Shown here one piece after another: positions 1-8,753 of a stretch of DNA of 28,962 bases. The notes below the pieces were generated by a model, which saw only the letters and a program-made list of their open reading frames with translations, ran no database searches and was not told the origin of the DNA. A program made the translations under genes and the position numbers. Where the stretch lies: assembly GCA_018673255.1 (NCBI GenBank), contig JABHDC010000122.1, positions 1-28,962 of the forward strand. The letters run 5' to 3'. The stretch comes from Gemmatimonadota bacterium (lineage in GTDB: Bacteria > Latescibacterota > UBA2968 > UBA8231). Position 1 is the stretch's first letter, and each line of letters opens with the position of its first letter.

Positions 1-3000
1 CAGGTGACGGTGTAGAAGCCGGCGCCCAGGCCATCATCACCTCGCACCAGGGTCCGCACGCGCTGCCCCAATACATCATAGATGACGAGTCGTGCCGGCG
101 TGTCCTGAGCCAGCGCGAATTCGATCTGCGTCGACGGGTTGAAGGGGTTGGGATAGGCCTGTGACAGGGCGAAGCTTGCAGGCTGCAGGCCGGTTCCCTG
201 AAGCGACATCACACGCCGCACATTCTCTGCCCCATTGGCGACGAAGGCTTCGCGCAAGGCGATCACTGCCTCGTTGGCCCGTCGCCGATCCATCAACCGG
301 AAGGACAGTTCGGCCAGCAGTCCCTTGCCATCGACGGGATCTCCAGCCGTCAGGCCATTGCCGATCAGCAGCACGCCGGGGCGCTGGTGCAGCACGCTGA
401 ACAGGTCGGTGTGGCCACCCTGACTCTCCAGCAGGTGGCCGGCGCCTTCCTGAGCTGACTCGAATTGCAGCAGGCTCGGATCGTAGCCCAGGACCAGCCC
501 AAAGGCCGACAGCTTCGTCGCCTCGTCGATCCAGACTCTGACGCGAATGTCGTCATCCACACCATCGCTGTGTCCTGGGCTGCCGACTTCGGCTCCCATC
601 AGCGAGGCCTGCGCTTCGAGCCATATCTGGGCCTGGTCATCGAGACGATGGGCGAAACCCCAACTCTTGCCTGCGGCCCTGCTGCCGAAGTTGTCGATGA
701 AGGCGAAGAAGTCATCGAAATCGATGATCCCACCTCCAGAGCCATCCACGTCATAGGCGGAGGATTCAGCATACGGCTTGCCGAAGTTGTCGATGAAGGC
801 GAAGAAATCATCGAAGTCGACGAAGCCGCTGTCGTCAAAGTCTCCCGGCAAAAGTGGCGCTGTGGAGGCCTTGAATTCCTGTGCGGCGGTGAAGGGACCG
901 ATCAGGTCGCCCTCTACGGCACGTACACGCCAGTAGTAGGTGCTTCCATCATCCAGTTCGCGTGAAATCGTCCACTGGGTCTGACTACCCAGGCCGGGCA
1001 GACCGGAGGTCGATGCGGTGACATCGGAGAAGTCGGACTGCGTGGAGACCTGGATGGTGTAGGTGAGCGTGGCGCCCAGGGCGAAAGGCTCGGCATCGGT
1101 GAAGCTCAAGGTGGGCTGCAGGACCTCGCCTGAGACGCTCAAGTCCGATGGTGCTGTGGGTGCGGCGTCCTGGGTCGGGAAGACGGAGAGGATCGCGGAT
1201 GCATCGGACTCATTCGGCGGTGTGCTGCGATCCAGCGCTGTCACCTGATATTCGTACTCCGCGTCGTTGACCAGACCCGGGTCGAGATAACCAGCCTCGG
1301 CGACGAGAGAAGCGATGACGTCGAAGGAATCGGCACCGGCCAGGCGGCGGTAGATGTTATAGCCGGCCAGATCGACTTCGGCATTGGCCCCCCAGTTCAG
1401 CACGACCTGTGCACTACCGGCGGTCCCGGCAAGTTGCGAAGGGATCTGCGGTGGTTGAGTATCGGCCAACAGCGGCGTGACAAACGAATCCTGTGCCGTC
1501 TCGGTGGGGCCATTGCCTGCCCGGTCGATGGAGCCGACGGTGTAGTAGTAGGTGGTACCCGGATCAAGATTTGTCAGGGTCACTTCGTGCGTGGTGACAT
1601 CGGACACGTCGCCGACTGTGACGTCGAGGATGCCCGAAATGGTGCCGAAGTCGACGAAGCTGTCGGCCACTTCATCCGTCGTCCACGTGAGAATGGCGCT
1701 GGAGTCTGCGGCCAGGGCCGCCACCTCGGAGATGATGGGTAAGGTTTCATCGGCCAAGGCGTCCGTCGTGAAACTCACCACGTCGCTCTGGGTCGGGCCA
1801 TTGTTGCTCAGGTCGGTCGATGACGCCTGGTAGAAGTAGGTCGTACCGGCGGTCAGATTTGTCAGGGACACTTCGTGTACACGACCGGTACTGGTGATCG
1901 TCCGTACGAATCCGAGGTCATCCTCGGTGTCGCCGAAGGTGACCTCACCCGTGGCGTCTTCGTTCGTCGTCCACTGAATGGTGGCGACCTCGTTGTTCTT
2001 GTAGATCACTTCAGGTGCCGAGGCGATTTGCGGCGCCGTGAGATCGACTTCGGGATTGGTGGTGAAGGTGGAAGTGGAAGACTCGGTGGCACCATTGCCG
2101 GAGGCATCGGTGGATTCCACCACATAGCTGTAGGTCTGGCCTGGATCCAGATTCGACAGCACGAGCTTGTGCGTCGTCTCATTCACACCCGATCCCTCGT
2201 TGTCGCCCAAGTCCTCAACGCCAAATGACACCTGTGCATCGGCGGGTTCGTCGGTCACCCATTCGATGATGGCCGTCTCATGGGTTTTGGATGCGATCGT
2301 CGGTCCGGCGAGGATGACGGGGAACTGCGTGTCGGGTTGGTTGTTCGTTGTGAAGGCGCCGGCTCCGCCCGGTGGCTGCAGGGCGGCCGTGCTCTTGCCT
2401 GCTCCCAGACTCGGCTCGAAGGATGCCGTGCGACCATTGGTCGCTTCCACGACGATGCCGTATTCGTAGGCGGCGCCTGCGTCCAGACCAGAGATCGTGA
2501 TGGCATGCTCTTGCGCCAGGCGCAGCGATCCATCGGCGGTCTTGTCCGCAAACTCAAATTCATCTGCTGTGCCATACGTACCGCCACTGGTGCCGAAGAA
2601 GACGGTGGCGCGTGTGTCGACATCGGTGACAAAACGGATGATCGCCAGCACGTCGCGGCTGATGACGACAGGGCCTTCTACGATGACCGGTGGCAGGGTA
2701 TCGCCCTCAGCCGAGGTGCGCAGCTTCAGGTCGCGGCTCCACTGCCGGTTACCCCGTGGGTCGGTGCTCAGCGTATCGCCATCCGGTGTGGCCAGACGCA
2801 GCCGGTAACGATAGCGGGTGGCTGGGTCCAGATCGGTCAGCGTCAGGGCATGCGTGTTGAGGATGTCCGTCGATTCCAGCGTCTCTGTATACAGTTCGGC
2901 CGTCGTATCCTGCAACATCGCCGCAGCGCGGGCCGACCCCTCCTCTTCTGTCACGACGCCATAGTCGATGATGGCACCGGCGATCTGATTCAAGCGCACG

Positions 3001-4373
3001 GTGATCACGGCGTTGTTGCTGCTCACGACCCGTGCAGGAGGCACGAGGAAGCGCAGCGGCCGCCCGATGGCTCGAGTGCGGAAGGTGCCGGTCTTGGTAA
3101 AGATCATCTGCTGTTCCGTCAGCAATTCCTGCGCGAGCAGATCGTCCACACCCACCAGGCGAGAGGTCACGATGTAGGCGTATTGTGTCTCCGGTGTGAG
3201 ACCTTGAGCCAGTGCCGCGTGGACGAGGGAGCCGTCGGCATCCAGCGTCGTATTCACGACCGTATCCCCACTGGCGACTTCTGTCACCAGCAGCTGAGTA
3301 TCGGCAGGCCGGTTCGTGAACCAACTGGCCGAGGCGGTCGTGGCCGCCGTCTGCACATCCAGATCGATACCGATGGCAGGACGCAGATCGGGGGCCTGAC
3401 GGGTTCGGAAGTTGCCAGTCAACGAGTTGGATTGCTGATCATTGAGACTGATCGAGACGACCCGATAGTCGAACTGCGTGTCCGCTGCGAGGCCGCTGAT
3501 CTGCACCACATGCCGGCGTGTGCGCAGCTGCCGGGCCAGACGCAACAAGGCGTCGGAGAATCCATCTGCCGTCACATCGATGCCGGCATCTGTCAACAGC
3601 GCGTCGGCGGCGGGGGCGATGGTGTCACCCAGAGTGACTCCGGCGGCCAGCAGAAGACTGGCGGCTTGCAAGAGGGTTGTATCCGTCGACGCCAGGGTCG
3701 GATTGCCGAAGCTCTGCCACACGCTGTCGCCGGTGGCTCGCACGCGAACCGTGTCGGCCAGTCCCGGGAAGCGACTCTCCCAGGCCAGGGCGGCGCCATC
3801 GAAACGCCTTTGCACGTCGACATTGAAGATCTGGTTGGGGAAGCGACGGGTCAGACGACGACCGATCTGCTCCAGGTCGGGTTGCACTGTGTCCTTGGCC
3901 TCGGCCCCCGAGGAGGTATTGAGAACGACCTCGACGACGGACAGGAAGCTGCCTGCTTCAGTCAGTTCGCCCGAAACCTGCAGATGGAAGGTGCCCAGGA
4001 TCCCACCCGTGGTCACCTGAATGGCACTCTCGCCGCTGCCTAGAATCGACACCCCGCCCTCGATTCGGGCCAGACCATCTTCACCGACGACCGGTGCACC
4101 AGGGAAGCCGATGACATTGCCGGACAGCAGTGTGCCCTGGGCGAATCTCTGGAATGTGATCACGTCCGGGTCATAGGCGAGTTTCACCGTGTATCCCTTG
4201 ACCCTCGTGGTACTATCCACCTGCACCACGACAGTGATGACATCGCCAATCTCTGGATTTTGCACGGTAGAGGCGTCCTGAACACTGACAGTGTACCCCT
4301 CGTTCTCTCCGGCAGTCGCCATGCTGGCCAGGGCGAATATCCCGAGACTGACACACATCAATAAGCGCTTCAT
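1..4373 (-). CDS. Secreted cohesin / Fn3 / dockerin-like / cohesin protein with C-terminal sorting domain (3' end beyond window)
   Basis: I read one frame from the ATG at 4373 to the left edge with no stop: 1457 residues, C-terminus missing. A signal peptide covers residues 1-21 (Lys-Arg, hydrophobic core, ATA/G cleavage). A cohesin-like domain follows at about 25-150 (VKGYTVKLAYDPDVITF). About nine Fn3-like modules span 180-1175, several of the ATIQWTTNEDATGEVTFG type seen in metallophosphatase-linked Fn3 domains. Two EF-hand/dockerin-like segments lie at 1178-1230 (DFDDSGFVDFDDFF). A second cohesin-like domain is at about 1258-1397 (AFGLVLGYDPSLLQF). From 1400 there is an FlgD-Ig/type-IX-like sorting domain with NPFNPST, a Gly-rich turn and the start of the last strand. 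Cohesins bind dockerins in cellulosomes; here both sit in one chain, so cell-surface assembly or adhesion is inferred. The protein probably needs only a few more residues. Confidence 0.9.
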   Translation of the reverse strand, partial: MKRLLMCVSLGIFALASMATAGENEGYTVSVQDASTVQNPEIGDVITVVVQVDSTTRVKGYTVKLAYDPDVITFQRFAQGTLLSGNVIGFPGAPVVGEDGLARIEGGVSILGSGESAIQVTTGGILGTFHLQVSGELTEAGSFLSVVEVVLNTSSGAEAKDTVQPDLEQIGRRLTRRFPNQIFNVDVQRRFDGAALAWESRFPGLADTVRVRATGDSVWQSFGNPTLASTDTTLLQAASLLLAAGVTLGDTIAPAADALLTDAGIDVTADGFSDALLRLARQLRTRRHVVQISGLAADTQFDYRVVSISLNDQQSNSLTGNFRTRQAPDLRPAIGIDLDVQTAATTASASWFTNRPADTQLLVTEVASGDTVVNTTLDADGSLVHAALAQGLTPETQYAYIVTSRLVGVDDLLAQELLTEQQMIFTKTGTFRTRAIGRPLRFLVPPARVVSSNNAVITVRLNQIAGAIIDYGVVTEEEGSARAAAMLQDTTAELYTETLESTDILNTHALTLTDLDPATRYRYRLRLATPDGDTLSTDPRGNRQWSRDLKLRTSAEGDTLPPVIVEGPVVISRDVLAIIRFVTDVDTRATVFFGTSGGTYGTADEFEFADKTADGSLRLAQEHAITISGLDAGAAYEYGIVVEATNGRTASFEPSLGAGKSTAALQPPGGAGAFTTNNQPDTQFPVILAGPTIASKTHETAIIEWVTDEPADAQVSFGVEDLGDNEGSGVNETTHKLVLSNLDPGQTYSYVVESTDASGNGATESSTSTFTTNPEVDLTAPQIASAPEVIYKNNEVATIQWTTNEDATGEVTFGDTEDDLGFVRTITSTGRVHEVSLTNLTAGTTYFYQASSTDLSNNGPTQSDVVSFTTDALADETLPIISEVAALAADSSAILTWTTDEVADSFVDFGTISGILDVTVGDVSDVTTHEVTLTNLDPGTTYYYTVGSIDRAGNGPTETAQDSFVTPLLADTQPPQIPSQLAGTAGSAQVVLNWGANAEVDLAGYNIYRRLAGADSFDVIASLVAEAGYLDPGLVNDAEYEYQVTALDRSTPPNESDASAILSVFPTQDAAPTAPSDLSVSGEVLQPTLSFTDAEPFALGATLTYTIQVSTQSDFSDVTASTSGLPGLGSQTQWTISRELDDGSTYYWRVRAVEGDLIGPFTAAQEFKASTAPLLPGDFDDSGFVDFDDFFAFIDNFGKPYAESSAYDVDGSGGGIIDFDDFFAFIDNFGSRAAGKSWGFAHRLDDQAQIWLEAQASLMGAEVGSPGHSDGVDDDIRVRVWIDEATKLSAFGLVLGYDPSLLQFESAQEGAGHLLESQGGHTDLFSVLHQRPGVLLIGNGLTAGDPVDGKGLLAELSFRLMDRRRANEAVIALREAFVANGAENVRRVMSLQGTGLQPASFALSQAYPNPFNPSTQIEFALAQDTPARLVIYDVLGQRVRTLVRGDDGLGAGFYTVT
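683..820. repeat. Duplicated 42-bp segment encoding the EF-hand helix
   Basis: Positions 683-724 and 779-820 match at 40 of 42 bases, a direct repeat with a 96-bp period inside the large cohesin/Fn3 gene. Each copy encodes (antisense) the helix F-D-D-F-F-A-F-I-D-N-F-G, the C-terminal half of a dockerin-like calcium-binding segment. The near identity at DNA level points to recent duplication or gene conversion of the motif. Confidence 0.85.
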
Positions 4374-4390
4374 TGCAGGGCAGGTCCTTC

Positions 4391-4406
4391 CCCGGACAGG
4401 TCCGGG
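4391..4406. repeat. 7-bp inverted repeat in the leader of the cohesin/Fn3 gene
   Basis: CCCGGAC and GTCCGGG are separated by two bases and lie about 17 bases upstream of the minus-strand ATG at 4373. In RNA this would form a tight GC-rich hairpin close to the ribosome site; in DNA it could be a short operator. No T-run follows, so it is not a convincing terminator. Function is unknown. Confidence 0.45.
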
Positions 4407-4495
4407 AATCAGGTCATGTAATGGCAGGTTTTTTATCGGTGGTTCGGTACGTAGGTGATAAGATAACCATTTCAGAGTGTGGTCCATCCTCAATA

Positions 4496-5350
4496 TCAGG
4501 CCAGCCGCAGACACACCAGACCGATCGTGATCGCACTCACGCCGGCCAGCTTCCACCGGTCGAACCGCTCACCCAGCCACAGGATGCCGGCGGCGGCCCC
4601 GACCACGACCGAACTCTCCCGCGCGGCCACGATATAGCCGACCGGTCCCCAACCGAAGGCGTAGAGGATCAGCAGGTAGGTGAGCATGGCACCGATGCCG
4701 ATGCCGCAGACGTGAGGCCAGCCGCGTCGCCAGACGGTCAATACGGGATGAACACCGCGTCGTAGCATCCAGGGCGCCAGCAGCAGGCTGGTACCCAGAA
4801 ACATGGCCCAGATATAGATGACCGGGGGGACCAGGTGAGTCCCCACCTTGTCGACGATCGTATACAGAGGGATGGTGACACCCACGGCCAGGGCAAGGCC
4901 GATCCCCTGGGACTGCTGTCCCAGCCACGCGGGCACGCCGACGAGGGCAATACCGAGGCAGATCGTGCCGATGCCGACGACTCCCATCAGTGTGAGGGAC
5001 TCCCCCAGCAGGCTGTAGGCCAGCAGCGCCGTCAGGCCGATACCCGATCCTCGCGCGATGGGGTAGATGACGGAGAGATCCCCCCGGGCATAGGCGCGAC
5101 CGAGCAGGACGAAGTAAAGGGCATGGATCAGTACGGTGAGCAGGACACAGGTCACCGCGGCCGGTGTCGTGGCCCACGGATCGACGCCGAGGGACCAGCG
5201 GAAGGCGGCGAAGGGGGTGATGAAGAGGGCAGCCACCGCCCCTCCGAGCCAGAGTACGAGCAGATTCCCCTGCATCGCCCGGGTCGCCAGATTCCAGCCG
5301 GCGTGACAGACGGCGGCCAGCAGAACCAGACCGAGTAGACCAAGAGACAT
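4496..5350 (-). CDS. EamA-family (DMT superfamily) transporter
   Basis: This 284-residue protein is almost entirely hydrophobic, with about ten membrane segments arranged as two EamA repeats (about 3-135 and 150-283). Gly/Pro-rich helices and phrases such as GRAYARGDLSVIYPIARGSG and AARESSVVVGAAAGILWLGERFDRWKLAGVSAITIGL are typical of the family. EamA proteins move small metabolites, often amino acids, purines or sugars, across the inner membrane and are often exporters; the substrate cannot be read from sequence. It starts with the ATG at 5350 and lies 24 bases after the small cupin gene, so it is probably the last gene of the run from the Gfo/Idh/MocA gene. The next minus gene follows after a 122-base gap. 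Confidence 0.88.
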   Translation of the reverse strand: MSLGLLGLVLLAAVCHAGWNLATRAMQGNLLVLWLGGAVAALFITPFAAFRWSLGVDPWATTPAAVTCVLLTVLIHALYFVLLGRAYARGDLSVIYPIARGSGIGLTALLAYSLLGESLTLMGVVGIGTICLGIALVGVPAWLGQQSQGIGLALAVGVTIPLYTIVDKVGTHLVPPVIYIWAMFLGTSLLLAPWMLRRGVHPVLTVWRRGWPHVCGIGIGAMLTYLLILYAFGWGPVGYIVAARESSVVVGAAAGILWLGERFDRWKLAGVSAITIGLVCLRLA

Positions 5351-5374
5351 ATCGGTGTTTTCCGGCGGGGTCCG

Positions 5375-5725
5375 TCAGCAGTGCACGGCGAGCCAGATGG
5401 TGGCGTGGTGTTCGTCTGTGGAGGCGACACGGTGGCGACAACCAGCCGGGATACGCAGATGATCACCCGGGTTCAGGTCGAGGGGAGCGGTCCCCTCGAC
5501 TTCGAGCCGGGCTCGCCCCTCGATGATGAGGACGAATTCCTCGGTAGCTTCCTCCATCCATTCTCCGGCAGGTGTCGAAAAACCCGGGGGAGAGACGATC
5601 CGTTCGATCTTCGCCCCCGGGCGTTCGAGCAGGACATGGAAGGATTCATCGCCGACGGGAAGACCCGTCAGTCCGGCCAGGATGTGGCCACGGACGGGAT
5701 CGGCCACCTGATCAGTCGAGCACAT
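5375..5725 (-). CDS. Small single-domain cupin protein
   Basis: I chose the ATG at 5725 (116 residues); it overlaps the end of the PLP-enzyme gene by 14 bases, which suggests translational coupling. The longer frame to 5788 would overlap that gene by 77 bases. The cupin beta-barrel is clear: motif 1 region GEWMEEATEEFVLIIEGRARLEVEG and motif 2 region GDHLRIPAGCRHRVAST. The usual HxH pair of motif 1 is missing and acidic residues stand in its place, while the motif 2 His is kept. Metal binding may therefore differ or be absent. Such small cupins bind sugars or small acids, isomerise them or act as sensors; the exact role is unknown. It sits between a deaminase-like enzyme and a transporter gene. 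Confidence 0.8.
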   Translation of the reverse strand: MCSTDQVADPVRGHILAGLTGLPVGDESFHVLLERPGAKIERIVSPPGFSTPAGEWMEEATEEFVLIIEGRARLEVEGTAPLDLNPGDHLRIPAGCRHRVASTDEHHATIWLAVHC

Positions 5726-6743
5726 CTGCTGCATAACCGAACAATGCGGCATACCCACCGGTGTGCAGGAAGACGACGGGTCCGTCACTCTTGCTCAACT
5801 TGCCTGTGCGAATGTGGTCGATGAGGGCTGACATGGCCTTGCTGGTGTACACCGGATCCAGCAGGATTCCCTCGCTGCGGGCGACGATGCGAATGGCGTC
5901 GAGCCCGGCTGGTGTGGGAACCCCGTACCGCTCACCGACCCAGGAGTTGTCGTTGTCGAAATCCGTCGAGTTCAGGCGGATGTCGAGACCCGCTCGTTCT
6001 GCACCCTGATTGGCGATTCGCGCCATCTCCTCGAAGCGGCCATCCCACTCCTCGAAGGGAGAGATGCCACGCACCTGGATCTGGCTCTGCGACTGCCGCA
6101 GGCCCAGCACGAGACCCGCCTGCGTCGTGTCGAGGGCGCACACATACAACCAGCGTGCATCGATGCCCTGGGCGCGCGTCTGTTCCACCACTTCCAGGGC
6201 TGATTCGGCATAGGCCAGGCCGTCCAGATCGACGGTGTCTTCCTCACGAGGGCGGTAGACATTGTGTCCTTCGGCCCGTAATTGCCCCACTCGTGCCGCG
6301 ATGATCTCCTGCTGTCGCGGTCGGTCGGCATCGTCCAGGACGGTGACGTGTGCACCGAGTAAGCGCATGAGCAGGTGATTGCCCTGCACCTCCTCATGGT
6401 CGATGGCGCGCACGGGTCTGAGAATCAGGTGCAATTCCAGTCCCAGTTTGGCGCAGGCGGCTGCCATCTGCCGGCAGTAGTTCGACTGCACGGCGGCCCC
6501 AAAAACGATGACCTGGGCACCCTTCGCCTGCGCATCGGCCAGGGCGAATTCCAGCATCCGTGTCTTGTTGCCACCGAAGGCCAGGCCGGTCAGATCGTCC
6601 CGCTTGATGTAGATCTGGGGCCCGCCCAACTCGGCCGACAGGCGTGGCAGGTGCTCCAGCGGCGTTGGACGGATCGACGCCAACTGGATGCGGGGCAGCG
6701 AGTCCAGGGCCGAACGAAGTTGCTGTTCGCATCCACTGGCCAT
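5712..6743 (-). CDS. PLP-dependent D-cysteine desulfhydrase / ACC deaminase family enzyme
   Basis: The 343-residue protein belongs to fold-type II PLP enzymes of the D-cysteine desulfhydrase / 1-aminocyclopropane-1-carboxylate deaminase group (usual length about 325-340). IKRDDLTGLAFGGNKTR holds the PLP lysine (K60), and QSNYCRQMAAACAKLGL, EWDGRFEEMARIAN and VFLHTGGYAALFGY are family hallmarks. These enzymes release ammonia and sulfide or a keto acid from D-cysteine or related amino acids, and substrate choice among relatives is hard to predict. The ATG at 6743 lies two bases after the stop of the Gfo/Idh/MocA gene, arguing for coupled translation; the frame extends further upstream but would overlap that gene. 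It is the second gene of a four-gene minus run. Confidence 0.87.
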   Translation of the reverse strand: MASGCEQQLRSALDSLPRIQLASIRPTPLEHLPRLSAELGGPQIYIKRDDLTGLAFGGNKTRMLEFALADAQAKGAQVIVFGAAVQSNYCRQMAAACAKLGLELHLILRPVRAIDHEEVQGNHLLMRLLGAHVTVLDDADRPRQQEIIAARVGQLRAEGHNVYRPREEDTVDLDGLAYAESALEVVEQTRAQGIDARWLYVCALDTTQAGLVLGLRQSQSQIQVRGISPFEEWDGRFEEMARIANQGAERAGLDIRLNSTDFDNDNSWVGERYGVPTPAGLDAIRIVARSEGILLDPVYTSKAMSALIDHIRTGKLSKSDGPVVFLHTGGYAALFGYAADVLD

Positions 6744-6745
6744 GA

Positions 6746-7855
6746 TCAGCGAGTGCCCTGGGGCCAACCCTTGGCGGGCAGCTTCGAGAGTTTCCCCTGC
6801 CTGTGGCACTCTTCCATCACCGCCATCTGAACTCTCACCTGCTGCGGCGTGATCTCCAGCTTGGCGCCATCACGCAGCACCTTGTACAGGTGATCGTAGA
6901 ATTGCTTCGACATGTAGGCGAAGGCATTGGCCTGTGCCTTGGAGGGCGTCCACGTCTTCTCGGTGAATTTCAGTGTCTCCCGGCAGTAGCTGGGACCGGG
7001 CAGCGGCTTGCGCAGCAGTTTCTGTTTCGGTGCTTTCTTCTCGTCGAAATAGCGCCATCGCAGGCCACCACCGCCGCCGCTCAGGCCGCCCTTGGTGCCA
7101 TGCACGGTGATCATGTCGCCCGGATAAGCATCACAACTGGAGATTTCCAGATCGATGAGGGGTGCGCCCTTCTTCTTCAGCACGACCTTCACATAGTCTT
7201 CGGCGTCGCCGTAGGTGTTGGCTCGGTCCATGGCGCACAGGATCTCATCGGGCTTCTTGAAGCCCTGCAGGCATACGGCCCAATCAACGAAGTGGGGACC
7301 TGTGTTGAGCAGGTTGCCGCCCTTGTATTCCTGCACCGTCTGCCAGTCCCAGCGCCTGGCAAACCCATTGGCTGTGATTCGCACCTGCACGATGCGACCC
7401 AGACAGCCGGAGTCGATGACATCGAGGGTCTTGCGGAACAGGGCCCGATAGCGGGACTGCTGGAAGGGAGCCAGTACGCGGCGCGCCTTGCCGGCCGCCT
7501 CGATCATCTTGTCCAGTTGCGCCGTGTTCCAGGCGGCTGGCTTCTCGCAGACCACATTGTGGCCGGCCTTCAGTGCGGCAATCGTTGCCGGGGGATGCAG
7601 ATAGCTGGGCAGTGAATTGACGACCAGATCCAGATCGTCCCGCGCCAGCAGGTCATCGATCTGACGGTAGGTGTCACAGCCGAATTCCTTCTCGGCACGC
7701 TGGCGTCGCTCGGTCAGCAGATCGGCGACGGCGACAATTTTGTACTTCCGTGGAGATTTCTCAAACCAGCGGGCATGGATGTCGAGACCACTTCGTCCCT
7801 GGCCCAGGATTCCGACCCGGATGGGGCCGCTCTTGTTGGTGCGTCCGGCAGACAT
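6746..7855 (-). CDS. Gfo/Idh/MocA-family NAD(P)-dependent oxidoreductase
   Basis: This 369-residue protein has an N-terminal Rossmann fold with GILGQGRSG (residues 15-23), the family EKP motif in VVCEKPAAWN (104-106), and a C-terminal substrate domain with the conserved GGNLLNTGPHFVDWAV stretch, where H188 and D191 fit the usual catalytic His/Asp. Relatives oxidise or epimerise sugars and cyclitols with NAD(P). A GGAG lies directly before a TTG at 7867 and 12 bases before the ATG at 7855; the zero spacing to the TTG makes the ATG more likely. It is the first gene of the minus run and faces the bicupin gene across a spacer of about 170 bases. A short glycine run (GGLSGGGGGL) sits in the C-terminal domain. 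The sugar substrate is unknown. Confidence 0.9.
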   Translation of the reverse strand: MSAGRTNKSGPIRVGILGQGRSGLDIHARWFEKSPRKYKIVAVADLLTERRQRAEKEFGCDTYRQIDDLLARDDLDLVVNSLPSYLHPPATIAALKAGHNVVCEKPAAWNTAQLDKMIEAAGKARRVLAPFQQSRYRALFRKTLDVIDSGCLGRIVQVRITANGFARRWDWQTVQEYKGGNLLNTGPHFVDWAVCLQGFKKPDEILCAMDRANTYGDAEDYVKVVLKKKGAPLIDLEISSCDAYPGDMITVHGTKGGLSGGGGGLRWRYFDEKKAPKQKLLRKPLPGPSYCRETLKFTEKTWTPSKAQANAFAYMSKQFYDHLYKVLRDGAKLEITPQQVRVQMAVMEECHRQGKLSKLPAKGWPQGTR

Positions 7856-7897
7856 AGTGATTGGCAACTCCTGTAAGAGGGTAGACCCGACCGTGGC

Positions 7898-7929
7898 GCT
7901 ATAGAGGGCCGCGTCCGGGATGGTGTCAA
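7898..7929 (-). promoter_or_regulatory. Candidate promoter for the Gfo/Idh/MocA run
   Basis: On the minus strand a perfect TTGACA (7924-7929) is followed after 20 bases by TATAGC (7898-7903), about 43 bases upstream of the ATG at 7855. The spacer is longer than the usual 16-18, so this is only a candidate; TCTATA at 18 bases is the alternative -10. Confidence 0.35.
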
Positions 7930-8024
7930 GCGTGTTCGCCTTTGCCAGTCGAGGGGCTGACCGTACCTTTATCCGCTTGAGCCGGACCGACAGACTCTCA
8001 CCTTACTCTTTACCGTGGAACCTC

Positions 8025-8753
8025 GTGCACGCGCAACTCGATGAGGCCTTTTCCGCTCCTGCGACCGAGTTGCTCGTCGGGGTTGAGCACCAGACGCCGT
8101 GGACGGCGTTGCGATGTGTGGAGTTGTCTGACGGGAAGTCGGTGGATGTGGCCGGCGACGATGAGGCCGTTCTGCTGCTGTTGCGCGGTGAGGTGGTGAC
8201 GTCACAAGAGGCACACTTGAAGGCGCCTGCCCTGGTCCGCGCTGCCGCCCGCCCTGCTGTACTACGCGCCCAGGGGTCGGCGAGGCTACTGTGTGCCCAC
8301 GTAAGACTCACGACATCGGATGAGACGACGCCCGCCTGTGATGGATTGAATCCTGAGGCGCTGACCTGGCGCGACGCGATCCATGGAGGGGGTGGACGCA
8401 TCGCCACGCGGCATGTCTGGCGTGGTGAGGATTTCGCCGGGACAGCCTGGGTGTATGTCGATCATGCCATCCTTGGGACCCACAGTTCACTGGGCCATCA
8501 CTATCACGAGGCCGGAGAAGAGGTCTTCGTGGTGCTGGAAGGACAGGGCCGGATGACGGTCGGCGACAGCACCTTCGACGTGGGGCCCGGATCGGTGACG
8601 TATCAACCCATCGGTGTGGGCCACGGCCTCTACAACCCGCACGATGAGGACCTCGTTTTCGTCCGTCTCGCCGTGGGCATACCGGGCGAGGTCTTCACGA
8701 CCATCGATCTGGATGACGATCTGCGGACCAGACAGACCGGAGCCAAATCTTGA
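8025..8753 (+). CDS. Two-cupin (bicupin) protein
   Basis: I place the start at the GTG at 8025 (242 residues), just before VHAQLDEAF; the frame is open back to 7920, but that part has no protein-like character. The N-terminal half is a degenerate cupin fold (DDEAVLLLLRGEVVTSQEAHLKAPALVRA) without clear metal ligands. The C-terminal cupin is canonical: GHHYHEAGEEVFVVLEGQGRMTVG, with H159, H161 and E165 or E166, then GPGSVTYQPIGVGHGLYN with H200. A metal-dependent isomerase, dioxygenase or sugar-binding role is possible. It heads the plus run, diverges from the Gfo/Idh/MocA gene, and its stop overlaps the TTG start of the DUF3500 gene by four bases. Confidence 0.8.
   Translation: MHAQLDEAFSAPATELLVGVEHQTPWTALRCVELSDGKSVDVAGDDEAVLLLLRGEVVTSQEAHLKAPALVRAAARPAVLRAQGSARLLCAHVRLTTSDETTPACDGLNPEALTWRDAIHGGGGRIATRHVWRGEDFAGTAWVYVDHAILGTHSSLGHHYHEAGEEVFVVLEGQGRMTVGDSTFDVGPGSVTYQPIGVGHGLYNPHDEDLVFVRLAVGIPGEVFTTIDLDDDLRTRQTGAKS

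Noticed and set aside
465..965. Plus-strand frame with repeated VVDEGEE(V/I)IE(I/V)D phrases
   Set aside because: The repetition is just the reverse complement of the duplicated EF-hand sequence in the minus-strand gene.
2280..4043. 587-codon open frame on the plus strand
   Set aside because: It lies exactly antisense and in codon register with the cohesin/Fn3 gene; the peptide has no domain or natural composition.
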